A stretch of 64,000 nucleotides of DNA from an uncultured Pirellula sp. GTDB taxonomy: Bacteria; Planctomycetota; Planctomycetia; Pirellulales; Pirellulaceae. A program made the translations under genes and the position numbers. Positions 52,266-60,419 of the stretch are shown piece by piece. The notes beneath the pieces are model-generated. The model did no database searches. It had not been told where the DNA came from and saw only the letters and a program-made list of their open reading frames with translations. The DNA is taken from positions 25,686 to 89,685 of the forward strand of contig CAITIE010000019.1 of NCBI GenBank assembly GCA_903892355.1, read 5' to 3'. Within the stretch, counting starts at the first letter, position 1; each line of letters opens with the position of its first letter.

Positions 52266-53516
52266 TCAATTTTGCTGAGGTTCGCCCCCATCCCCTTTGT
52301 TCTCTAGATCCTCGGTCGCTCGACGCTCTTTTTCCAATTTCTCTCGGGCTTTCCTGGCGTCTTCTTCGGCTTCTTGTTCAGCCGCCTTTTCCTCCGCCTG
52401 CTCGACGATCGAATTGACTTGATCCTCGGTGTATCCGCCCATCTCGATAAGAGCTTCAGGCTCGATCACGGACAAATCGTCAAACGACAAGTAGCCTTGC
52501 TCCACCAACTGCTGAGCAACCTCTTCGGTCATCCCGTCGATCTGCATAAAAGCTTCCATCGCTCGCTCGATCTGCCGCTCGAGTTCCGGCGCCGTCATGA
52601 TTTCAATGTCCCAACTGCACAATTTGCTCGCCAAACGGACATTTTGTCCATAGCGACCGATCGCTTGCGACAAATGCTCTTCGTTGACGAGTGCAATCGC
52701 CCGACCGATCATGTCGCACAAGAGAACTTGCTCGACCTCGGCTGGCTGCAACGCATTTGGGATCAGCACCATCGGATCGTCACTCCAGCGGACGATATCG
52801 ATTCTCTCCCCAGCCAACTCGCTCGTGACGTTCTTGATCCGATTCCCCCGCATGCCCACACACGCCCCAACGCAGTCAACGCGTTGGTCGGAACTGCTGA
52901 CAGCCACCTTACTGCGATACCCTGGTTCTCGGCTAATCGCATTGATCCGGATCACCCCTTCCGCAATCTCCGGGATCTCTTGTTCAAATAATCGTTGAAC
53001 CAGCGTTGTCTTGGTACGGGATAAAATAATTTTTACGCGGTTACCGGCCGCTTTGACTTCGTAGATAACGGCTCGGACCCGGGACCCATTGTGATAGCTC
53101 TCACCCGGAATCTGCTCGCTTTTTGGAAGGATCGCTTCGACATTCCCCAGCTGAACAATGGTCAATCCCTTTTCCGTTCGCTGAACAATGCCCGTTACCA
53201 ACTGCCCCACTTGACCATGGAACTCGTCGAGCCGTGCGTCTCGCTCGGCTTCTTTGAGCTTTTGAATGATGACCTGCTTGGCCGTTTGAGCCCCGATTCG
53301 ACCGATCTCGTCCTGGCTTAGATTCCGCCCGTCTACCGTCGCGTTGATCGTGCCTACTCCGCGGACAATATGGATGTCCACTTCAGCCTCTTCCCCAAAC
53401 TGCCTTTTCGCAGCTGTCACCAGTGCAGACTCAATCGCCTGAATCACGAGTTCAGGGTCAATCTGCTTTTCGCGATGCATAGAATCAACGATTCTAAGCA
53501 ATTCTTGAGGATTCAT
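52266..53516 (-). CDS. nusA: Transcription termination/antitermination factor NusA
   Basis: DPELVIQAIESALVTAAKRQFGEEAEVDI, CVGACVGMRGNRIKNVTSELAGERIDIVRWSDDPMVLIPNAL. Confidence 0.98.
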   Translation of the reverse strand: MNPQELLRIVDSMHREKQIDPELVIQAIESALVTAAKRQFGEEAEVDIHIVRGVGTINATVDGRNLSQDEIGRIGAQTAKQVIIQKLKEAERDARLDEFHGQVGQLVTGIVQRTEKGLTIVQLGNVEAILPKSEQIPGESYHNGSRVRAVIYEVKAAGNRVKIILSRTKTTLVQRLFEQEIPEIAEGVIRINAISREPGYRSKVAVSSSDQRVDCVGACVGMRGNRIKNVTSELAGERIDIVRWSDDPMVLIPNALQPAEVEQVLLCDMIGRAIALVNEEHLSQAIGRYGQNVRLASKLCSWDIEIMTAPELERQIERAMEAFMQIDGMTEEVAQQLVEQGYLSFDDLSVIEPEALIEMGGYTEDQVNSIVEQAEEKAAEQEAEEDARKAREKLEKERRATEDLENKGDGGEPQQN

Positions 53517-53757
53517 GCGGTTTTAGTTAATTTGATTGAATAGGGAATGGTCGCTCGGAACAGGGGCAGATCGGCTCGACACCCATTCGTCGGAGAATCG
53601 GCCAAAGCTATCGAGCCGCATCGAAAATGTCAACCGGCGATCGGCCTTGCAAGCCGCCGAACCAGGCAATCTCCCCGATTTTTATCCAGGATGGAAGGTC
53701 CGATTGGAACCACCTCAAAGAATAAGGTTTCTGCGGTGGGGATTTTGACGACCATTC

Positions 53758-53828
53758 CGATCGTGACAGTCCGTCAGCCGATCGTGACAGTCCTTCAGCC
53801 GATCGCGACAGTCCGTCAGCCGATCGCG
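53758..53828. repeat. 21-bp tandem repeat, 3 units plus 8-bp partial
   Basis: cgatcgtgacagtccgtcagc / cgatcgtgacagtccttcagc / cgatcgcgacagtccgtcagc / cgatcgcg. Confidence 0.96.
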
Positions 53829-53929
53829 GGATATTGCGCAACCACCAGGCGAAACGCCGCCAGAATGTCTCACCATCGAATCCGTAAACCTTAATCCATT
53901 TACCCACGAGCTATCCACGAGTCGTTCTC

Positions 53930-54889
53930 ATGTTGCATCCAAAGGTCGGTCAACCATTCCGGGATCAGGCGAATCCACCGCGTAGGCAATGCGGAACCAT
54001 GGCGGCCTTTGAACGACTGTCGGAAATGGAACCTCGCTTCCGAGAAAACATCGCGTCCCTCGAGCGCCAAACTCGCGACTTCGTGAATACTCACTGCATG
54101 GCCCGCGAAGCGCGATTGCTTTTCAGAATCCCCGTCGTTGTTCATTGCGTTTACCGCCAATCCTCGGAACGGATCTCGGTCTCGCAAGTCAAAAGCCAGA
54201 TCAAAATCCTCAACCAGGATTTCCGGCTCAGGAACCCCAATCGCTCAGAGATCCCGAAAGTATGGAAATCGTTGGCCGCCGACGCCGGAATCGAGTTTTA
54301 TCTCGCTCCCGTGGATCCCTCGGGCAATGCATCCTCCGGTGTGACTTATACGAAAACCAATCGCCCCGCCTTTGGCACGGGCGACTCGGTAAAACGATCG
54401 GACACAGGAGGCATTGAACCTTGGGATACCCGCCGATTCCTTAATCTTTGGGTCGCCCCCTTGGCCGGCGGTTTGCTCGGGTACGCCCAATTCCCGGGTG
54501 GTCCCGAAGACACCGATGGAGTGGTTATCGCTACGACCGCCTTCGGAACCCGTGGGACCGCAGAGCAGCCATTCGACCGCGGGCGAACCTCGACGCATGA
54601 AATCGGCCACTACCTTAATCTGTACCATATCTGGGGGGATACGAACGATTGCTCGGGCACTGACTACTGCTGCGACACTCCCACCCAGCAACTGCCCAAC
54701 TACGGTCGACCTACGTACCCAAAAGTCTCATGCAACAACGGCCCGAACGGCGACATGTTCATGAATTTTATGGATTACTGCGACGACGAGGTCATGTGCA
54801 TGTTCACGGAATCGCAAGCGGCTCGTATGATCGCGACGCTCACCGGACCCCGATCCGGCTTGGATCCAAACCCCAAGCTGATGCCGTAA
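53930..54889 (+). CDS. M43 (pappalysin-like) zinc metalloprotease
   Basis: Zinc motif STHEIGHYLNLYHIWGD (HExxHxxxxxH), Met-turn-like MNFMDYCDDEVMCMFTESQAARM. Confidence 0.88.
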   Translation: MLHPKVGQPFRDQANPPRRQCGTMAAFERLSEMEPRFRENIASLERQTRDFVNTHCMAREARLLFRIPVVVHCVYRQSSERISVSQVKSQIKILNQDFRLRNPNRSEIPKVWKSLAADAGIEFYLAPVDPSGNASSGVTYTKTNRPAFGTGDSVKRSDTGGIEPWDTRRFLNLWVAPLAGGLLGYAQFPGGPEDTDGVVIATTAFGTRGTAEQPFDRGRTSTHEIGHYLNLYHIWGDTNDCSGTDYCCDTPTQQLPNYGRPTYPKVSCNNGPNGDMFMNFMDYCDDEVMCMFTESQAARMIATLTGPRSGLDPNPKLMP

Positions 54890-54930
54890 TGACGAACCGT
54901 GTTTTAATGATCGTTTGTTCACTCCTCAAG

Positions 54931-54990
54931 CCTGCCGATCGCGAGCCTGCCGATCGCGAGCCTGCCGATCGCGAGCCTGCCCATCGCCAG
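54931..54990. repeat. 15-bp tandem repeat (cctgccgatcgcgag), 4 units
   Basis: Units at 54931, 54946, 54961 identical; fourth at 54976 with two substitutions. Confidence 0.96.
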
Positions 54991-55018
54991 ATAGCTTACC
55001 GCAGCGGATAGCCAATCG

Positions 55019-55408
55019 ATGCAGCCTGATCCTCATCCTTCGAATGACTCTGTCAAAGATCCCTCGGTACTCGCGGCTGGCAATCTGTCGATTGAGCATG
55101 GCAAGTGGTCTCACTCGCACGAAGAAGACCACGCCGGTCTGATGGTATTTCGGCCAGAATCTTTCCAATTCCCCCGCTCTCGAGGACGCTTGGCTTTTGT
55201 TCTTGAGAGGGCTGGAAGAGGGACCTATATCCCTATTGGAGCTGATGACATAAGTGGGTCCGTGCCGGCCCAGTGGAACATCGAACCAGGTGCTTCGCCG
55301 GTTTCTTCTCTTCTCAGAATCCAAGCCGGAAATCGAGAGGTGTTCTGTGCTCAAGTCCTCAAAGCGAACCCAGCGGAACTGTTGCTTCGAATGTTGCCGC
55401 CGTCCTAA
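55019..55408 (+). CDS. Hypothetical protein
   Basis: 129-aa ORF with plausible globular sequence; no family recognised. Confidence 0.45.
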   Translation: MQPDPHPSNDSVKDPSVLAAGNLSIEHGKWSHSHEEDHAGLMVFRPESFQFPRSRGRLAFVLERAGRGTYIPIGADDISGSVPAQWNIEPGASPVSSLLRIQAGNREVFCAQVLKANPAELLLRMLPPS

Positions 55409-55523
55409 ACCATCGGTCCGCCCATTTTATCGGCCCGCCGGCGTATCCTGGTAAACTTCGTCTGCTCTGGCTTGGCAATTCTCGCGCTTGCGGCTCTGCT
55501 ATCGAACCGATAATCCGACGCCG

Positions 55524-56708
55524 TTAGTGTTGGCTGGTTCCAAGAATCCGTGTGTAGAGGGCACGTATTTCCCTGGTCATGTTCTGATGACGAAATCTCT
55601 CCGTGAATCGGTTCTGCCCTTCGCCCCCAAGCCGTCTCCGCAATGAGTTATCCCGGGCCAGTCGCACAATCGCATTGGCTAGTGGGCCTACGCTTTTCGG
55701 TGGTAGTAGAAAGCCGGTCTCATCATTGATGACAACCTCGCGCGCGCCATCGATGTCGTAACTAACGACCGGTCGACCAGCGATCAAGGCTTGAGGGATC
55801 GCCCGCGCCAAACCCTCGCGGAGGGATGTGTGGACCAGAGCGTCCATCGAACCGACGAGTGCCGGGATTTGTGACGGAGGGACTAATCCTGTGAAGATAA
55901 AATGATCTCGAAGGCCCATCGATGCGATGGTGTGTTCAATCTCACCTCTCAAAATACCGTCCCCGATCAACAGAAATCGTGCGTTCGGTGCCTTCGAAAC
56001 GACTTCCTTGGCGGCCTCCAGGAGATACTCATGCCCTTTCAGGTGAAAAAGCCTCGCGATTTTGCCAAAGACAACATGCTCTGGCTTCAATCCCAGCATC
56101 TGCCGCGTTTGCTCCCTCAGCGAATTGGCCTGCAAAAAGGGTTCTACATCCATCCCACTGTAGATCGTGGTGAACTTGGCTCTCTCCGCAATGCGAGCCT
56201 CAACCATCAACTCGGTCATGGCGTCGGCGACGCTGATCATATGATGACATCGCTTGGCCGCCCATCGCTCGCAGGCTTCGAAGAACCGACGCGCTAAACC
56301 ACTTTGGTAGGGATGGAACGGGGCTCCGTGAACGGTATGCACCACGCAGGGGACTTTTTCTTTCCATGCTGCTGCGCGACCGAGCAATCCCGCTTTGGCA
56401 CTGTGCGTGTGGACAACATCCGGACGAAGGCTCCGGATTCGCGACCGCAACTGACGGTATGCCTTTTGGTCCTTCCATGGGTGGATCGCTCGGATCAAAG
56501 TAGATTCCTCGATAACCCTCAGCTTGGAGGCTAGGGATGGATCCTGGGTTTGTGTTTGATCCAATAAGCTTCCTTCGGCGCCCAGACTGGGTCCAGTGAT
56601 CAGCGAGACGTCATCGCCGTACTCGTTCACCAAATCGAGACAGTTGAACCGAGTGTTCTCCTGCGCACCCCCGACGATCATTCGCGTGATGATGTGGAGG
56701 ACTCGCAT
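55524..56708 (-). CDS. Glycosyltransferase family 4
   Basis: MRVLHIITRMIVGGAQENTRFNC, DVVHTHSAKAGLLGRAAAW, HTSLREGLARAIPQALIAGRPVVSYDIDGAREVV. Confidence 0.95.
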   Translation of the reverse strand: MRVLHIITRMIVGGAQENTRFNCLDLVNEYGDDVSLITGPSLGAEGSLLDQTQTQDPSLASKLRVIEESTLIRAIHPWKDQKAYRQLRSRIRSLRPDVVHTHSAKAGLLGRAAAWKEKVPCVVHTVHGAPFHPYQSGLARRFFEACERWAAKRCHHMISVADAMTELMVEARIAERAKFTTIYSGMDVEPFLQANSLREQTRQMLGLKPEHVVFGKIARLFHLKGHEYLLEAAKEVVSKAPNARFLLIGDGILRGEIEHTIASMGLRDHFIFTGLVPPSQIPALVGSMDALVHTSLREGLARAIPQALIAGRPVVSYDIDGAREVVINDETGFLLPPKSVGPLANAIVRLARDNSLRRRLGGEGQNRFTERFRHQNMTREIRALYTRILGTSQH

Positions 56709-56841
56709 GTTTTGGCTCGCGTGTGCGATGTACAGATGGAGGATTACAGGTGAATGTTGATCGCTAAGGATGCACAAACAGACAGTTGCAACGTGCCGAT
56801 GTCATCGGTGCGACTCAGAAGAGAACTTAACGCCTTGAATC

Positions 56842-58116
56842 CTACTTAAATCGGAGCAGTGCGTAGTGCTTCTTCCCTTTCCGCAGGACAACGACGGTTT
56901 CACTCGCCAAATCTTTCTCTGACAATACAGCATCGATTCCGGACACGCGGCGATTGTTGACGTACGCTGCTCCCTCCGTGATGCTGCGTCGCGCTTCGCT
57001 TTTGCTCGAGGACAATCCTGCAGCACAAAAGGCATCGATGATCCCGATCCCCTCGACCAAACGCGATCGCTCAATCTCGGTACTGGGAACATCGGCAAAA
57101 ATGGTGTTGAGCTCAACGTCGGTCAACGATTCGATTTCCGCTCCGAAGAGGGTCCTGCTCGCCCGTTCCGCGGACTGAAGCCCCGACTCGCCGTGAACCA
57201 GTTTCGTCAACGATTCAGCCAGTCGCTTTTGAGCAAGTCGTTCCTGGGGCTTGTCTCGGAGCGATACCGTCAGGGTATCAAACTCGTCCTTCTCGACATC
57301 CGATAAAAACCGCAGCGCCATCAGTACGTCGGTGTCTGGAATGTTGATCATGTACTGGTAGAACTCGTAAGGAGTGGTGCGATCCGCCGATAGCCATACC
57401 GCTCCCTTTTCCGTTTTGCCCATTTTCCTACCATCGCTCGTCGTGAGCAACGGGCAAGTCAATCCGTAGAGTTGCTGCGACAGCATTCTGCGTCCAAGAT
57501 CGATTCCGGCGGTGATGTTCCCCCATTGGTCACTACCACCGATCTGTAACCTGCAGTCGTGGTGCTTTGCCAAATAGACAAAATCGTACGCTTGCAGCAG
57601 CATGTAACTGAACTCGGTGTAGCTCAATCCGCTGTCGGTTCGCTCCAAGCGGCTTTTCACAGAGTCCTTGGTGAGCATGACGTTGATCGGAAAGTTTTTC
57701 CCGACATCGCGCAAGAAGTCCAAAAACGTAAACGACTGCATCCAGTCGTAGTTGTTGACAAGGATAGCGCTGTTCGGGCCCTCAAAGTCGAGGAAGTGAC
57801 GCATCTGTGATCGTAAACCTTCGACGTTTTTTTCCAAGAGTTCCTTGGAAAGCAATTGCCTCTCGTCGCTCTTGCCACTCGGGTCACCGATCATTCCGGT
57901 CGCACCACCAACCAATGCAATCGGCCTATGGCCAGCTTGTTGGAACCGACGCAGCATGATGAGCGGCAACAAGGATCCGACGTGCAACGAGTCGGCCGTA
58001 GGATCGAATCCTGCATAGACCGCCGAAGGCTTGTTCAACAATTCCCTGAGGTTGATTTCATCGGTCGTTTGGTGAATAAGCCCTCGCCATTGCAGTTCGT
58101 CGACAATTGATGACAT
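56842..58116 (-). CDS. tyrS: Tyrosyl-tRNA synthetase
   Basis: PSAVYAGFDPTADSLHVGSLLPLIMLRRFQQAGHRPIALVGGATGMIGDPSGK, LQIGGSDQWGNITAGIDLGRR, KMGKTEKGAVWL; true start MSSIVDELQ. Confidence 0.97.
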   Translation of the reverse strand: MSSIVDELQWRGLIHQTTDEINLRELLNKPSAVYAGFDPTADSLHVGSLLPLIMLRRFQQAGHRPIALVGGATGMIGDPSGKSDERQLLSKELLEKNVEGLRSQMRHFLDFEGPNSAILVNNYDWMQSFTFLDFLRDVGKNFPINVMLTKDSVKSRLERTDSGLSYTEFSYMLLQAYDFVYLAKHHDCRLQIGGSDQWGNITAGIDLGRRMLSQQLYGLTCPLLTTSDGRKMGKTEKGAVWLSADRTTPYEFYQYMINIPDTDVLMALRFLSDVEKDEFDTLTVSLRDKPQERLAQKRLAESLTKLVHGESGLQSAERASRTLFGAEIESLTDVELNTIFADVPSTEIERSRLVEGIGIIDAFCAAGLSSSKSEARRSITEGAAYVNNRRVSGIDAVLSEKDLASETVVVLRKGKKHYALLRFK

Positions 58117-58609
58117 CGTATCTCCGTAGCGTTGCGTCCTGTCTGGAGGTTTCCAGAGGTGGTTGTTTGCACGTGTTGTATGGGTTACCGCCCAGCAACC
58201 TCGTGCGGCCGTATTGTAACCATAGGTCCCCGCGCTAGGGGATAGCTCTTTCGACGCAACCGCAATCTCAGTCAAGCTACCTCGGCCGTCGCGCCGCGGG
58301 ACAGAGTCAGGGTGCCGGCAATGTTTCTGCAACGCCATATTGCAAGGGCTTGACGCGATCAGGCGTGTTTTGGGGGTTTTGCGGGTTGCCTCTACCGGTT
58401 GAGGGGCATGTGCCTATTCCGAAAACTAGTTTTTTTTCGTCGACTGTGGAGCATAAGCCTCGGCAGGGTGAGCGATCGCGGTAAAATGAGCCCCGCTGGA
58501 CTGCTTCGGCTTGCACACGTCATCTAGCCACTATTGCCTATCCGATGCATTGGCAGAGTGCCCAGCAATTTGTCTCCGCTCCTCGTTGCTATTGCCCGGA
58601 ACCGATCCT

Positions 58610-58984
58610 ATGTCCAACCCCAGTGTTCGCGGTATTGTCCATGTTGTTGAAGACACCAAGACCTTCGGCCAAAAAGGTTTTCGGAAACGGCTCATCGTTC
58701 TCGAACAAAATCTAGGTCGATTTACCAATTATATCCCGATGGAGTTCACGAACGATGCGTGTGACTCCGCCGATGGGCTCAAGGTGGGCGATGACATCAC
58801 CGTCACGTACCGACTGACCGGTCGCAAGTGGCAACGCGATTCGGATAGCGAAGTCAAGTATTTCTTGACCGCGGAAGCGATGGGGTATCGTCGCTCGGGC
58901 GAATCCAACGGTGCCGGCGATGCGGACTCCATCAACGATGAGTTCTCGCAAGCCTCATCCGATTTCAGCGACGCCCCCTTCTAA
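58610..58984 (+). CDS. DUF3127 domain-containing protein
   Basis: GFRKRLIVLEQNLGRFTNYIPMEFTNDACDSADGLKVGDDITVTYRLTGRKWQRDSDSEVKYFLTAEA. Confidence 0.85.
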   Translation: MSNPSVRGIVHVVEDTKTFGQKGFRKRLIVLEQNLGRFTNYIPMEFTNDACDSADGLKVGDDITVTYRLTGRKWQRDSDSEVKYFLTAEAMGYRRSGESNGAGDADSINDEFSQASSDFSDAPF

Positions 58985-59262
58985 CAGCCCTGCTCCGCGT
59001 CACAACATTGTGCACTTTTGCGTCCGAGAACTCGGCGCTAACAGTCGATTTTCTTGCCAGCGCGCTCACAGGGAGACGCTGGTCTCACACGTTGTGTGGA
59101 TGACTGATTTGTGCCGACTTCGATGCTCGATTTCTGCTCACACTCGCTGTGAAAACGGCCACTTTTCGACCAGTGCGCAGACGTTGAGACAGTTGTCCTT
59201 GCGAATCGAATCGGTTTATCGCTTGGTCTCCAATCTCCTATCCTGTCTCGATCGGCTTATTT

Positions 59263-59463
59263 TCAATCTGTACGATGCGCTCTGTGGGTGCACACTTGGA
59301 GAAGAACGGTGCTCCGCTGCGTTCTGACCTTGGCAAAGGGGTTCTCGTCGATGATCTTCCAATCGACCGCATCGTGCATGGATTGCCGTGCGAGTTGGAT
59401 CCGCTTGCGGATCTTTGTTGCCGAGAACCTCTCGGAAATAGAACTACCTAGGTCGATTTCCAA
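59263..59463 (-). pseudogene. Tyrosine-recombinase/integrase N-terminal (SAM-like) remnant
   Basis: FSATKIRKRIQLARQSMHDAVDWKIIDENPFAKVRTQ resembles the core-binding segment before the catalytic domain; no catalytic domain follows. Confidence 0.5.
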
Positions 59464-59846
59464 GATGATCGTTCCTGAAAGAATGCAGCAATCTCTTTCT
59501 TAGTACGATTTCCAGTGGCGACGGCAAGTGTCAAATCTGCAAGCTCTCCCTCTTGGCAATTGAAATCGATATTATTCCAGTCTAAAAACACGAGAGCTGC
59601 TACGGTTCCGGTTCTTTTGTTCCCGTCGACAAAGGGATGATTGTTGACAATATGAAACAGATACGCCGCAGCCATCTCGAAGGGAAAGGCGTGCAGGAAT
59701 TGCCCTGCAAACGTCGCCCTAGGTTGCTCAATCGCCGATTCGAGTATTCCTGCATCGCGCAATTCAATGGTACCGCCGTAGTGAAATATCTGATCGGCAT
59801 GAATCTCAAGGATATCCGAAAGCTCAAGAAACTCGATCGAAGTCAT
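59448..59846 (-). CDS. Doc/Fic family toxin (death-on-curing type)
   Basis: Fic/Doc motif HPFVDGNKRTGTVAALVFL; overlaps antitoxin stop by 1 nt (TGATG). Confidence 0.9.
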   Translation of the reverse strand: MTSIEFLELSDILEIHADQIFHYGGTIELRDAGILESAIEQPRATFAGQFLHAFPFEMAAAYLFHIVNNHPFVDGNKRTGTVAALVFLDWNNIDFNCQEGELADLTLAVATGNRTKKEIAAFFQERSSWKST

Positions 59847-60073
59847 CACTCAGCCAACTTGCGAAGATCGTCTGCGAATTTCCCATTGATGGTTTTAAGA
59901 CTTTGTTTGAGTCTCTTTTTTCGGTCTGGATCCCGGCAAGGCTTCACCAACAAATGATCTCCATTGGTGCTGATCTCCAGCGGAGTGTCCTGTGAAATCT
60001 GCAGGAGTTCAAGAATCGGCTTATCGATTACAAGTGCCAGACTGTTACCGTGCTTGATTAGCATCTTTTGCAT
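59846..60073 (-). CDS. AbrB/MazE/SpoVT-like antitoxin
   Basis: MQKMLIKHGNSLALVIDKPILELLQISQDTPLEISTNGDHLLVKPCRDPDRKK; immediately upstream of the Doc toxin. Confidence 0.85.
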   Translation of the reverse strand: MQKMLIKHGNSLALVIDKPILELLQISQDTPLEISTNGDHLLVKPCRDPDRKKRLKQSLKTINGKFADDLRKLAE

Positions 60074-60419
60074 TGATGTATCTCCCAAATGATGTGATAC
60101 CAAAGTGTATACGCATCTAGCCCTTAAGTCAAATGAGAATCTACACAGTAGGCGCGTTGGATTTCGCGTCGCGCGTGATGTCGAAGTGCGAGTTTCCCAG
60201 GGAATTTGTAGGTTGTTCGAGTCCTGTCCGAAGGACCGCTCTACTTTCTACTCTCCACTCTCCTGGTTTTCCCAGGGTTTTTCGCATTTCTGACCAATTC
60301 CTTTGGAGTTCTGTAGCGCCCATGCTGGCTCGGTGCATGGCGGAATGCGGCGCCAGCATTTCGCGTCGCGCACCCAAATTCGAGTCGTTTTTCGAGTCGT
60401 CAAAACACTAGGGTTTTGA

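Noticed and set aside
53608-53907. 99-aa minus ORF (MGKWIKVYGFDGETFWRRF...) upstream of nusA, considered as RimP-like
   Set aside because: No RimP similarity; its middle is the translated 21-bp tandem array (RSADGLS).
15205-54990. Tandem arrays considered as CRISPR
   Set aside because: Units are directly adjacent with no spacers and are too short.
60141-60400. Possible tRNA or attachment site near ttcgagtcctgtccg with inverted repeat atgctggc/gccagcat
   Set aside because: No cloverleaf could be built by eye; the 8-bp inverted repeat is weak evidence.
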